NCBI GenBank assembly: GCA_018268465.1
Contig: JAFDWN010000004.1
Location: 143,878 to 207,877, forward strand
Direction: 5' to 3'
Source: Actinomycetota bacterium
Lineage (GTDB): Bacteria; Actinomycetota; Actinomycetes; Mycobacteriales; Mycobacteriaceae
DNA: 64,000 nt
In this document: positions 44,492 to 52,778 of the stretch, one piece after another
Numbering within the stretch: position 1 is the stretch's first letter
Layout of the letters: the number at the start of each line of letters is the position of its first letter
Notes under the pieces: generated by a model
What the model was told of the DNA's origin: nothing
Database searches by the model: none
The model's input: only the letters and a program-made list of their open reading frames with translations
Position numbers and translations under genes: made by a program

Positions 44492-44950
44492 ATGCGATTG
44501 ACCAGCTACTCGGACTACGCGATGCGGGTCCTGCTGTACCTCGGCGCGCGTGACGACAAACTGTGCTCGGTCGCCGAAATGGCCTCGGCCTACGGCATCT
44601 CACACAATCACCTGGTCAAGGTCCTGAACGATTTGGGCAAGGCCGGCTACGTGGCGAGTGTGCGCGGGCGTTTCGGGGGCTTCCGGCTGGCCCGCCCGGC
44701 CGCCGACATCAACATCGGCGCCCTGCTCCGCCACACCGAGGGCGACGTCCACCTGGTCGACTGCCCGAGCTGCGTCCTGGCCGGGGGGTGCGGCGCATCC
44801 TCGGTGCTCGACGAGGCTCTCGCGGCGTTCTTCGCCGTCCTGGATCGCTGCAGCCTGGCGGATCTGACCGAGCGGGAGCGCGACTTCCGGCGGCTGATCC
44901 TGTCGCTGGACCCGGGCCGCGCGACCGTCGGAGCAGGCGCGCGACGATGA
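44492..44950 (+). CDS. Rrf2-family Fe-S repressor (NsrR-like)
   Basis: 152-residue transcription factor. The N-terminal winged helix reads MRLTSYSDYAMRVLLYLG, AEMASAYGISHNHLVKVLND and VRGRFGGFRLARPA. Three Cys follow: DCPSCVLAGGC (C91, C94, C100), and D8 is present, corresponding to the Asp that ligates the [4Fe-4S] cluster in Streptomyces NsrR. The Cys spacing (C-x2-C-x5-C) is tighter than the usual C-x5-C-x5-C, so cluster binding should be checked. ATG at 44492 has AGGAG six bases upstream; upstream in-frame ATGs fall inside the operator. Overlap with the HPP gene (ATGA) implies control of that gene, probably in response to NO or nitrite stress. Confidence 0.88.
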   Translation: MRLTSYSDYAMRVLLYLGARDDKLCSVAEMASAYGISHNHLVKVLNDLGKAGYVASVRGRFGGFRLARPAADINIGALLRHTEGDVHLVDCPSCVLAGGCGASSVLDEALAAFFAVLDRCSLADLTERERDFRRLILSLDPGRATVGAGARR

Positions 44951-45999
44951 CGATCGCCAAACCGTCGGCCATCGTGCACCCGCGACTGTTCCGGCCGATC
45001 CTCTCGGGCGCCACACTGCGCGACCGGCTGCTGGCCTGCCTGGGCGCGCTGGCCGGAATCGGCCTGACGGGGCTGATCTGCGGCCTGGCCGCCACCGACA
45101 GCACCCAGCTGCTGTGGCTCGTCCCCCCGATGGGGGCTTCGGCGGTTCTGCTGTTCGCGGTGCCGTCCAGCCCGATGGCACAGCCATGGCCCACCGTGGG
45201 GGGCAACACCATCTCCGCACTGATCGGGGTCCTGGTCGCCCACGCCATGCCGGCATCCCCGCTGGCCGCGGGCGTGGCAGTGTCGGCGGCCATCGCGACC
45301 ATGTCGCTGTTGCGCTGCCTGCATCCGCCGGGCGGCGCCGCGGCTCTGGTGGGCCTGTTCGCCGGCGCGTCGACGAGTTTCACCTTTCCGCTGTTGCCGG
45401 TCGGCCTCAACGCCCTGGTGCTGGTCGTCAGCGCATGGATCTACCACCGCTTCTCGGGCCACGTCTACCCGCATGTCGCCAAGACGGCCCCACAGAAGGA
45501 CGAGTTGCCGTGGACCTTCAGCAGGTCCGACGTGGCCTCGGCGTTACAGGACATCGGGGAGTCGTTCGACATCAGCGCCGACGACCTCGAGCGGCTGTTG
45601 CGCACGATCGAACTGCGCGCGGTCAAACGGTCGTATCGCGAGCTGACCTGCGCCGACCTCATGTCCACCCGGATCATCTCGATCCACCGGAACGCCACCC
45701 CGGATGAGGCCCGCGGACTGCTCGTGCGCCATGACGTGAGGCGGCTGCCCGTCCTCGACGACGAGGGCCGCATCGTCGGGGCGATCGGCCTGCGGGAACT
45801 GGTCGCCTACGGCGGCACGGTCGGTGAGCTGATGTCCCCCGCCGCCACCGCACCGCCGGACCGACCCGTCATCGACCTGCTCGCCCGGTTCGCCCACGAA
45901 CGCGTACACGCCGTCTTCGTCATCGACCACCGCCGCCGGCCCATCGGGGTGATCACCGAAGCCAACTGGCTCGCCGTATTGACGCGCGGCCTCGAATAG
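44947..45999 (+). CDS. HPP-family membrane protein with CBS domains
   Basis: 350 residues. Four membrane helices (about 25-185) carry the HPP-family signature: LWLVPPMGASAVLLFAVPS, PWPTVGGNTISALIGV and LRCLHPPGGAAALVG. A linker leads to a CBS pair (about 225-345) with CADLMSTRIISIHRNATPDE, RRLPVLDDEGRIVGAI and HAVFVIDHRRRPIGVIT. HPP proteins of chloroplasts and cyanobacteria transport nitrite, so coupling to an NsrR-like repressor suggests nitrite movement or detoxification, with CBS domains sensing nucleotides. ATG at 44947 overlaps the repressor stop (ATGA). Substrate is inferred only. Confidence 0.88.
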   Translation: MTIAKPSAIVHPRLFRPILSGATLRDRLLACLGALAGIGLTGLICGLAATDSTQLLWLVPPMGASAVLLFAVPSSPMAQPWPTVGGNTISALIGVLVAHAMPASPLAAGVAVSAAIATMSLLRCLHPPGGAAALVGLFAGASTSFTFPLLPVGLNALVLVVSAWIYHRFSGHVYPHVAKTAPQKDELPWTFSRSDVASALQDIGESFDISADDLERLLRTIELRAVKRSYRELTCADLMSTRIISIHRNATPDEARGLLVRHDVRRLPVLDDEGRIVGAIGLRELVAYGGTVGELMSPAATAPPDRPVIDLLARFAHERVHAVFVIDHRRRPIGVITEANWLAVLTRGLE

Positions 46000-46007
46000 G
46001 ACCGTGC

Positions 46008-46024
46008 GCCCACCGACCGTGGGC
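46008..46024 (+). terminator. hairpin between HPP and MMPL genes
   Basis: GCCCAC and GTGGGC form a perfect six-base stem with the five-base loop CGACC, nine bases after the HPP stop and before the convergent MMPL gene. It could serve both directions. No U-tract. Confidence 0.4.
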
Positions 46025-46083
46025 CCTGTGCCCGCGATCCGGCCTCGTGACGTGCACAGCGCCCACAGTGGCGAGCGGAACCG

Positions 46084-48303
46084 TCAGGCGTGTTCGCTGA
46101 TCCCGATCCGGGTGTGCAGCCGCGCCAGCGGGGCGGGCGCCCACCAGTTCCACTGACCCATCACGTGCATGAAGGCCGGCAACAGCACCATGCGCACAAG
46201 CGTCGCATCGACGAGAACCGCCACCGCGAGCCCGAGTCCGAACATCCGCATGAACGAGACCTGCGACGCGATCAAGGCGGCAAACGAGATGGACATGACC
46301 AGGGCGGCCGCCGTGACCACCCGACCCGTGCGGGCCACCCCCAGCGCCACACTCTCGTCGTTGTCGGCGCGGGTGCGCCCCGACTTGAGCCAGTACTCCC
46401 GGATCCGCGACACGATGAACACCTCGTAGTCCATCGACAGCCCGAACGCGATACAGAACAGCAGCACCGGCACATTGGCCACCAGGGTCCCGGTCGGTGT
46501 CGTCCCCAGCGCGTTGAGATGCCCTTCCTGGAAGATCCACACCAGCGCCCCGAACGTGGCCGACAGCGATAACGCGTTGAGCAGCAACGCCTTCACGGGC
46601 AGCACCACGCTGCCGGTGAGGATGAACAGCAACACGAACGTGATAACCGCGATGATTCCGAGTACCCATGGGGTCCGCGCCATGATCGCGTCGACGCTGT
46701 CGCGGTTCACCGCCGCTGACCCGGTCATCTCCACCGCCCTGCCGCCGGGCCCGGCGACGGCATGCAGTGCGTCGAGTTGACGCTCGGAGCGGTCCGAGTA
46801 CAGCGGCGCCGTACTGCTCACCGTCAGCAGCGCGCTGCCCTCGGCCACACCGGTGGCCGCCGACGGTGGCCCGACCTTGCCGCCGGCCACGAATGTCCCG
46901 GTCGGAGCGGTCACCGCCGACACGTCGGTGACGCGCGACAGTTCAGCCGCATAGCGTTCGAGATCGCCGGGGTCGACGCCGTCGGCGTCGGGCAGGACCA
47001 CCGCCACCTGGGTGCTGGTGTCCGAATCGAAGTCGTTGCGCAGGGCATCTCCCACCTGGTGGGAGGAGGCCGACGGAGGTAGCACCCGGTCGTCGGGATA
47101 GCCCCATCGCACGTCGAGGAACGGCGTCCCCAGCAATAACAGCACCGCGACGACGGTGAGGCCGGTCGGCAGCGCGTGGCGCATGACGAATCTGGTTGAG
47201 CGGTACCAGAACACCTGCTCGATCGGCTTGGGGCGGGGTTCCGGGCGCCCGAGCATCCGCCTGGTCAGCCGGCGCACGTCCATCGCGTCGAGTCTCGGCC
47301 CCAGCAGGACGATGCCCGCGGGGGTGACGAAGATGGCCGCGACGGCCACGAACGCGACGGTGGTGATTCCCGCGTAGGCGAACGACTTCAGGAAGAACAT
47401 CGGGAACAACACCATCGCCGACAACGACAGCGCCACGGTCACCGCCGAGAACACCACGGTGCGGCCCGCGGCGGTCATGGTGCGGATCAGCGCGGCGTCG
47501 CGGTCCGCGCCACCGGCGACCTCTTCGCGATACCGACTGATGATCAGGAGGGTGTAGTCGATCGCCAGCGCCAGACCGACCGCGATGGTGAGGTTGAGCG
47601 CGAAGATGGACACGTCGGTGACGAACGTGATCAGCCGCAGCATCGCCATCCCCCCGACGATCGCCATACCGCCGATCGCGATGGGCAGCAGGGCGGCGAA
47701 CACACCGCCGAACACCCACACCAGCACCACAAAGCTGAGCGGGATCGCAATCAGCTCCATCAACAGCACGTCACGCTGCGTCTGGTGGTTGACCTGCGCG
47801 AAAGCCATCGCCGGTCCGCCCGAGCGGATGGCGATCCCGTCGCGGTCGTGGACGAGCTCGTCGGAGAGGGCCTGCGCGTGCTTCTGCGCATCGCTCTCAC
47901 CGCCGGTGATCGCCGCCACGATCAGACCCGACTGACCGTCCCTGCTGACCAGCCGCGCCGCCGCCTGCGGACTTGGGGCGGTCCACGCCGACGTGACGTC
48001 CATGACGTACGGCGACTGCTTGAGCCCGCCGACGATGTCGACGGCAGCCGCGCGGGCTTCCGGGGTGTCGGCCCCGGCGGAGTCGGTGACCATGACCCAC
48101 AGCTGCATGTCGGTTTGCCCGAATTTCTCCTCCAGCACCTGTGCGGCGCGGAAGGACTCCGACGTCGGATCCTGGAAACCACCCGCGGACAAGCTGCCGG
48201 CGACGGGGATGCCCAGGATGGCCGTGCACACCACCACCAGGACGGCAACGGCGATACACCGTCGGGGTGCGGCGATGGCGAGCAATGCGATCCGTTGCAG
48301 CAC
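46084..48303 (-). CDS. MMPL/RND-family exporter
   Basis: 739-residue RND-superfamily transporter of the MMPL group. An N-terminal helix (RRCIAVAVLVVVCTAILGIP), a large periplasmic loop (about 50-185), five helices with GLALAIDYTLLIISRYREE, a second loop (about 400-530) and a final helix set with GLSMDYEVFIVSRIREYW. The two Asp-Tyr pairs in these segments are the proton-relay residues of MmpL proteins. It lacks the long C-terminal tail of MmpL3 and is closer to generic MMPL drug or lipid exporters. GTG at 48303 is chosen with GGAAGG six bases upstream; frames further upstream lack homology. Divergent from the isoprenoid cluster, whose product it might export, though this is only positional. 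Confidence 0.88.
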   Translation of the reverse strand: MLQRIALLAIAAPRRCIAVAVLVVVCTAILGIPVAGSLSAGGFQDPTSESFRAAQVLEEKFGQTDMQLWVMVTDSAGADTPEARAAAVDIVGGLKQSPYVMDVTSAWTAPSPQAAARLVSRDGQSGLIVAAITGGESDAQKHAQALSDELVHDRDGIAIRSGGPAMAFAQVNHQTQRDVLLMELIAIPLSFVVLVWVFGGVFAALLPIAIGGMAIVGGMAMLRLITFVTDVSIFALNLTIAVGLALAIDYTLLIISRYREEVAGGADRDAALIRTMTAAGRTVVFSAVTVALSLSAMVLFPMFFLKSFAYAGITTVAFVAVAAIFVTPAGIVLLGPRLDAMDVRRLTRRMLGRPEPRPKPIEQVFWYRSTRFVMRHALPTGLTVVAVLLLLGTPFLDVRWGYPDDRVLPPSASSHQVGDALRNDFDSDTSTQVAVVLPDADGVDPGDLERYAAELSRVTDVSAVTAPTGTFVAGGKVGPPSAATGVAEGSALLTVSSTAPLYSDRSERQLDALHAVAGPGGRAVEMTGSAAVNRDSVDAIMARTPWVLGIIAVITFVLLFILTGSVVLPVKALLLNALSLSATFGALVWIFQEGHLNALGTTPTGTLVANVPVLLFCIAFGLSMDYEVFIVSRIREYWLKSGRTRADNDESVALGVARTGRVVTAAALVMSISFAALIASQVSFMRMFGLGLAVAVLVDATLVRMVLLPAFMHVMGQWNWWAPAPLARLHTRIGISEHA

Positions 48304-48468
48304 GTCACGCCTTCCGTGGAGTGCCTGCGGGTAGTGGAATCGCCGTAACCTATCAGCGCGAACACCGGCCTGCCAGCTAATTCGCCAGTTCCGACGGGTT
48401 CTGTTGCCCAGGCAAACGATCATTCACCGCCACGGGATTCCTGACCTGCTGCGCATGAATTGACGCCT

Positions 48469-48497
48469 TTGACAGGCGAGACCTCCTGACGTATGTC
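48469..48497 (+). promoter_or_regulatory. candidate promoter of the isoprenoid cluster
   Basis: TTGACA (48469-48474) and TATGTC (48492-48497) are separated by 17 bases, a SigA-like arrangement on the plus strand. The -35 lies inside the inverted repeat CGCCT-TTGAC-AGGCG (48464-48478), a possible operator. Transcription would begin near 48504, a few bases before an ATG at 48509. The 48304-48468 part of the divergent region shows no further clear feature. Confidence 0.5.
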
Positions 48498-48508
48498 ACC
48501 ATTTTGCT

Positions 48509-48700
48509 ATGAGCGACACGATCGCTCCTCTGCGAGGTAGCGGCGCCCCGGCCGATCGAGGTGTGCGGGTGCGCCGCCCGGTGGGATGGCACCGGCCGTG
48601 GCCTGCTTGCGCGTCCTTGCCCGGACCTGTCCTGCGCACGATGGCCGCCAGGATCGGTGCGGTCGCCGACACACCGCCCGGAATCGGCCGTGATTGCTGA
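48509..48700 (+). CDS. possible leaderless small ORF ahead of the isoprenoid cluster
   Basis: A 63-residue frame (MSDTIAPLRGSGAPADRGVR...) begins about five bases after the predicted transcription start, a layout common for leaderless mycobacterial mRNAs, and its end overlaps the preferred start of the prenyl synthase gene by 11 bases, as other genes in this operon do. The product is Arg/Pro-rich with no recognised domain or membrane helix, so it may be a regulatory or coupling ORF or simply chance. It has no ribosome-binding site. Confidence 0.3.
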   Translation: MSDTIAPLRGSGAPADRGVRVRRPVGWHRPWPACASLPGPVLRTMAARIGAVADTPPGIGRDC

Positions 48701-49673
48701 CCGGCCGCCAGTGGTGACACCGCACGATCAGCTGGCGCGCGTCGCCGGCCGGCTCGGCGACCTCATGGCGGACGGCCCGTTCTGCGCCGTCAACCGCCAC
48801 ATCCTGGGTGTGCCCGGCAAACGGGTTCGCGCACGTCTGGTGCTGGCCTGCGCAACCCTGCTTCCGTCGGCGGCGGCCGTGCCGTCCGGCGACGCCGTCG
48901 ACCTGGCCTGTGCGCTGGAGATGCTGCACGAGTCGTCCCTGGTTCACGACGACATCTGCGACGGATCGCTGCTGCGCCGCGGCGCTGCGTCGGTACCCGC
49001 CGCGTTCGGTGTCCGCACCGCCGCCAGGGCAGGGTTCCACCTGGCGGGGATCGCGTTTCAGGTTATCGCCCGAGTCATCGCCGACAATCCGGCGGTTTTC
49101 GCACGCCTGGGCGAGGCCCACGGCGTCACCTACCTCAACCAACTCGGCGAGCTGTCGCTGGGTCAACTCGTCGAAACGCTGCCCCCGGCCGTCAACGACC
49201 GCGCACTGCGCCGCCACTACGAACTTGTGGCGGGCGCCAAGACGGGCACCCTGTTCCGGCTGTGCTGCTCCTACGGCGGTACGGCGGGCGGTGTGGACGA
49301 CGAGCGGCTGCGGGCGCTGATGCGCTACGCCGACCACCTCGCCCTGGCGTTCCAGATCATGGACGACGTCCGCGACGTCGAGGGTGGACCGGCGCTGGGC
49401 AAGGACGCCGGCGGCGACCTCGACCGCCGGGTGCCGACATGGCCGGTGATCGAATGGCTGGCCATGCGGCCCGGGTCGGTGGCGATGTGGCGGTCCGGGC
49501 AGACCGCCAGCACTGACCTGCGAGCCGACCTGGTGGCCAGCGGCGCCACCGGGGCCGCCCGCGCGGCGGCGGTGGACGCCGCCGACATCTGCTGCCAGGC
49601 CCTCGACGTGTTCCCACCCAGCCCGGCACGCGAACACCTCTGCGGGCTCGCGACGGCGACGGTCGCCCGGTGA
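48690..49673 (+). CDS. polyprenyl diphosphate synthase (IDS family)
   Basis: Trans-isoprenyl diphosphate synthase, 327 residues from the GTG at 48690. The first Asp-rich motif is SSLVHDDICDGSLLRRG (DDxxD) and the second ALAFQIMDDVRDVEG (DDxxD); GKRVRARLVL supplies the basic IPP-binding motif near the N-terminus and AGAKTGTLFRLCC the K-T motif. It should condense IPP with an allylic diphosphate; chain length is uncertain. The residue two to five positions before the first Asp-rich motif (small Ser/Leu) would permit a medium chain such as GGPP. The start is uncertain: ribosome-binding is weak and a GTG at 48711 is an alternative. The end overlaps the next gene as GTGA. Confidence 0.88.
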   Translation: MIADRPPVVTPHDQLARVAGRLGDLMADGPFCAVNRHILGVPGKRVRARLVLACATLLPSAAAVPSGDAVDLACALEMLHESSLVHDDICDGSLLRRGAASVPAAFGVRTAARAGFHLAGIAFQVIARVIADNPAVFARLGEAHGVTYLNQLGELSLGQLVETLPPAVNDRALRRHYELVAGAKTGTLFRLCCSYGGTAGGVDDERLRALMRYADHLALAFQIMDDVRDVEGGPALGKDAGGDLDRRVPTWPVIEWLAMRPGSVAMWRSGQTASTDLRADLVASGATGAARAAAVDAADICCQALDVFPPSPAREHLCGLATATVAR

Positions 49674-50950
49674 GGGGCGGCCCGGGCCGCCTGGTTCACG
49701 GCCTGCGACACCTTCGCCGCGCACCCGATCTCGCCGCGTTGCGGGCGGCGGGATCACCCGACGAGCTGGCCCGGCTGGCGATCATCCCGGCCGCCAGGAA
49801 CCTGGGTATCTCCGCGGCGTTCCTGCCGGCGGACCTGCGCTCGGAGGTCACCGCCGCGCTGCTGGCGTGCCGGGTCCTCGACGCCTACGAAGACCTCGAC
49901 GACCGTGCGTCGGCCGCGGCGGCGGTGCTGGCCGCGGTCGCGTACCTCAACGGCGACACCGACACACCCCCGCCGCCCCCGCAGGCGGTGGTCGTCCGCG
50001 ACAGCGAGGCGGTCGATCTGCTTCTGGCCGAACGCATCCGCGACGTCCGGACGCTGCTGTCGGCGCTACCCGCCGAGGGCCGTCAACGCGTGGGCATCAT
50101 GCTGCTCGACGTCGCACAGGTGATGGCCCGCAACGTGGACTCACCCCTGCCGCGCACCGTCTACGGCCGCGGCGTACTGGGCCGCGTGGTGGGTTACGTA
50201 TGCCGGCTTATCGCCGAAGACGCCTGCGCCGGAACCGATCCCACCGAACTCGCCGAATGCCTGGGCGTCATCGCCCAGCTGGCCAACGATCTGCGGGACC
50301 GCGAACTGGAGCTCTACGGAGTCGGCGACCGGGACGAACTCACCCATTCGGTGATGGTGCGGCTCCTCGCACCGTCGCTGGGCGGCTTCGCCCTGCTCGG
50401 CCAGCTGGGCGCGCGCACCCCGAGTTGGGGAGCCAGGACGGCGATGGCCTACATGACGATCACCACGACGGCGTTTCTCTGCACCGCCGTCGGCGCCTCC
50501 GCGGCCTATCCGCGGCGGCTGCGGCTCGGCGCGGCCATGCTGGCCGCCCGCTCACCCGGGCGGTGGGCCGCGATGATGCGTCGGGTCAGGCGGTCCGTCG
50601 ACGCCGCCATCGGTGAGGTGCTCGACGGATCGCCCCCGCTGCTCGGCGATCCCCGCCTGGTGGCCCGTTCGGCAGCGGACGGAGCTGCCGACCGGTCGCC
50701 CGCGGCACCGCCGTTGGCGCCGCTGATCGTCGGAACGACTTTCGACCTGGTCGCCGCCCTGCCGGATGCGCCGCTGACCGGCGAACTACCCGAGACGCAG
50801 GTGCGCCGGATGATGTTCGCCGACCATCTCGCCTTCGGCGCCGTCGAATGGTTGGACCCCCGCGACACCGACGGCCTGACTGCACTCGCCACCCGATTCC
50901 AGCTCGCCGCAGCGGATCCCATGACCTCAGGAGACCCACGTGACCACTGA
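49670..50950 (+). CDS. squalene/phytoene synthase-like protein
   Basis: 426 residues, longer than typical CrtB (about 300). Residues 35-215 have the head-to-head prenyl synthase pattern: ARNLGISAAFLPADLRSEV, the first Asp-rich motif LLACRVLDAYEDLDD, and the second QLANDLRDRELELYG. The rest is more divergent, with a helical TAMAYMTITTTAFLC segment and a C-terminal region of about 130 residues not seen in CrtB. It probably joins or rearranges two prenyl diphosphates made by the upstream enzyme, but product type is unknown. No crtI desaturase lies nearby. GTG at 49670 overlaps the prenyl synthase stop. Confidence 0.78.
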   Translation: MRGGPGRLVHGLRHLRRAPDLAALRAAGSPDELARLAIIPAARNLGISAAFLPADLRSEVTAALLACRVLDAYEDLDDRASAAAAVLAAVAYLNGDTDTPPPPPQAVVVRDSEAVDLLLAERIRDVRTLLSALPAEGRQRVGIMLLDVAQVMARNVDSPLPRTVYGRGVLGRVVGYVCRLIAEDACAGTDPTELAECLGVIAQLANDLRDRELELYGVGDRDELTHSVMVRLLAPSLGGFALLGQLGARTPSWGARTAMAYMTITTTAFLCTAVGASAAYPRRLRLGAAMLAARSPGRWAAMMRRVRRSVDAAIGEVLDGSPPLLGDPRLVARSAADGAADRSPAAPPLAPLIVGTTFDLVAALPDAPLTGELPETQVRRMMFADHLAFGAVEWLDPRDTDGLTALATRFQLAAADPMTSGDPRDH

Positions 50951-51950
50951 GTCGACCCGTCGCCGGGAGCCTGCCGATGGCGCACAACGTCCGCCGTTTC
51001 ACCGACGTGTCCTCAAGCTGGAGCATCCGGCCAACGTCGGCCCACTGGTGCACGTCGGGTTGTGGGTCGCATTTCTGGCCGTCGGACTCTTCGTGCCGGG
51101 CGCCACCGCCTGGTATGTGGCGGTACCGCTGATCGTCCTGCTGGCGCTGCTGAATCTGTCGATCACCGTCGGTGTGCTGCATATGCACACCCACCGCCCG
51201 TTGTTCGTCTCCCGCGCGATGAACCGGCTCACGGACATGCTGTGCTGCCTGCCCGGCGGGTACACCGGGGCCCTCATGCGCGAGGTGCACGTCCTCAACC
51301 ACCATCGCTTCAACGACGGTCCCGGCGATGTCACCTCGACCGACGGCCGCGAGCGCGGGCTGCGTGCGGTGTGGTACTGGATGAGTTACTCCGCCATCAT
51401 CCAGATCTTCATGCTACGAAAGATTTTCGCGACCGGCCCATCGACCGACCGGCGCAGGCGACGCCACCGGTATCTGGTGGACGCCGCCCTGTACGTCGTC
51501 GTGGTAGGCGCGCTGGCGTACTTCGCGGGTACGACGCGGTTCCTGATGTTCTACGTGCTCCCCTTCGCGGTGACCCAGTTGAACAGTGGCTACTTCGCGT
51601 GGCTGACCCATGCCCCGGCAAGGGTTTTCGACGACGACCCCAGCAAGTCGATCAACACGGTCGGTAACTGGCTGAACTTCTGGATCTTCAACCAGGGCTA
51701 TCACAGTGTGCACCACCGCTATCCGGGGATCCACTGGAGCCAGATTCCGGACCGCCTCGACTTCATGCGTCAGGTCGATCCCGGTGTCGTGGTGCCTTAC
51801 TGGATGACGCTCAACTCGGCGTGGCGTGTGTTGGTGCCCGGCGGCTTCCTCGACACGACCTACGGCGAACGGTGGAAGACCAAGCTGGAGAACCGTCTCG
51901 CCGACGGAGGCGCCCGCGCGCGATACCTGCCGTGGTTCGCATGGGTGTGA
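50940..51950 (+). CDS. membrane fatty-acid-desaturase/hydroxylase family protein
   Basis: Integral membrane di-iron oxygenase, 336 residues. The three His boxes are VLHMHTHRP, EVHVLNHHRFND and GYHSVHHRYPGIHW, and four hydrophobic segments surround them. The family introduces double bonds or hydroxyls into acyl or isoprenoid chains; here the prenyl substrate made by the upstream genes is the natural guess. GTG at 50940 with AGGAG ahead, overlapping the previous gene by 11 bases and the next by 10, so the four genes are clearly co-translated. Confidence 0.88.
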   Translation: MTTESTRRREPADGAQRPPFHRRVLKLEHPANVGPLVHVGLWVAFLAVGLFVPGATAWYVAVPLIVLLALLNLSITVGVLHMHTHRPLFVSRAMNRLTDMLCCLPGGYTGALMREVHVLNHHRFNDGPGDVTSTDGRERGLRAVWYWMSYSAIIQIFMLRKIFATGPSTDRRRRRHRYLVDAALYVVVVGALAYFAGTTRFLMFYVLPFAVTQLNSGYFAWLTHAPARVFDDDPSKSINTVGNWLNFWIFNQGYHSVHHRYPGIHWSQIPDRLDFMRQVDPGVVVPYWMTLNSAWRVLVPGGFLDTTYGERWKTKLENRLADGGARARYLPWFAWV

Positions 51951-52759
51951 CGACCGCACAACAGGTTCGCGCCACGCTCGCCGACCGGCGCCGTCTGGTC
52001 CCGTTCCTGGTGGCGTTCGTGGTGTACGCGTTCGCCGGGGTGACTGTGCCCCTGCTGTTGCTGTTCGCCGGCGGCTGGTTTCTGCCCAGGACGGTCGACA
52101 GCGGACCGCATCTGTCGACCGGTCCGTCGGTGGCGATCAACCTGGTCCTGCTGGCGCTGTTCGGTCTGCAGCACTCTGGGATGGCACGGCCCGCGTTCAA
52201 GGCGTTCCTCACCCGATGGGTGCCCGAACCGCTTGAACGCACGGTGTACATCGCGATGGTCTGCTTGGCGGTGTGGGTGCTGTGCCTGGGCTGGCAGCCG
52301 CTCCCACAACGGATCTGGTCGACTCACGGTGTGCTCGCGACAGTGCTCGACGCCGGGTTCTGGCTCGGCTTCGTCCTCGTCTACGCGGCCACTCTGCTGC
52401 TGAACCATTTTCACCTGCTCGGCCTCAGTCAGGCCTATCGCGCCTACGTGGTGCAGGCACCGGATCCGACCGGCGACCGTCTGCAGGTGCACGGCCCGTA
52501 CCGGCTGGTGCGCCACCCCCTGATGACCGGGCTGCTGCTGTGTTTCTGGAGTGCAAGCACTCTCACTGCCGGGCACCTGCTGTGGGCGGTCGCGATGACC
52601 GCCTACATCGTGGTGGGTACCGTGCTCGAGGAACGCGACCTGGTCGCGCGATTCGGCACCGCGTACCGCGCCTACGCCGCCGAGGTGCCCGCCTTTTTTC
52701 CGTCGCCGCTCACCCGTTCGGCCCGGGCGCGCCTTCGGGGGTCACGCGACACGCGGTGA
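51941..52759 (+). CDS. isoprenylcysteine methyltransferase-like membrane methyltransferase (MddA-like)
   Basis: 272 residues with five or six membrane helices. The C-terminal catalytic part reads NHFHLLGLSQAYRAY, GPYRLVRHPLMTGLLLCFWS, TAGHLLWAVAMTAYIVVGTV and LEERDLVARFGTAYRAYAAEVP, the signature shared by isoprenylcysteine carboxyl methyltransferases and methanethiol S-methyltransferase MddA. It should use S-adenosylmethionine to methylate a lipophilic thiol, carboxylate or hydroxyl; the operon suggests the isoprenoid product, though MddA function cannot be ruled out. ATG at 51941 overlaps the desaturase gene. Last gene of the cluster, 19 bases from a convergent pseudogene. Confidence 0.85.
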   Translation: MGVTTAQQVRATLADRRRLVPFLVAFVVYAFAGVTVPLLLLFAGGWFLPRTVDSGPHLSTGPSVAINLVLLALFGLQHSGMARPAFKAFLTRWVPEPLERTVYIAMVCLAVWVLCLGWQPLPQRIWSTHGVLATVLDAGFWLGFVLVYAATLLLNHFHLLGLSQAYRAYVVQAPDPTGDRLQVHGPYRLVRHPLMTGLLLCFWSASTLTAGHLLWAVAMTAYIVVGTVLEERDLVARFGTAYRAYAAEVPAFFPSPLTRSARARLRGSRDTR

Positions 52760-52778
52760 CCGTCTTATCTCCCAGCGA

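Noticed and set aside
48561-48689. Longer N-terminus for the prenyl diphosphate synthase
   Set aside because: The extra 43 residues are Cys/Arg-rich with no family resemblance.
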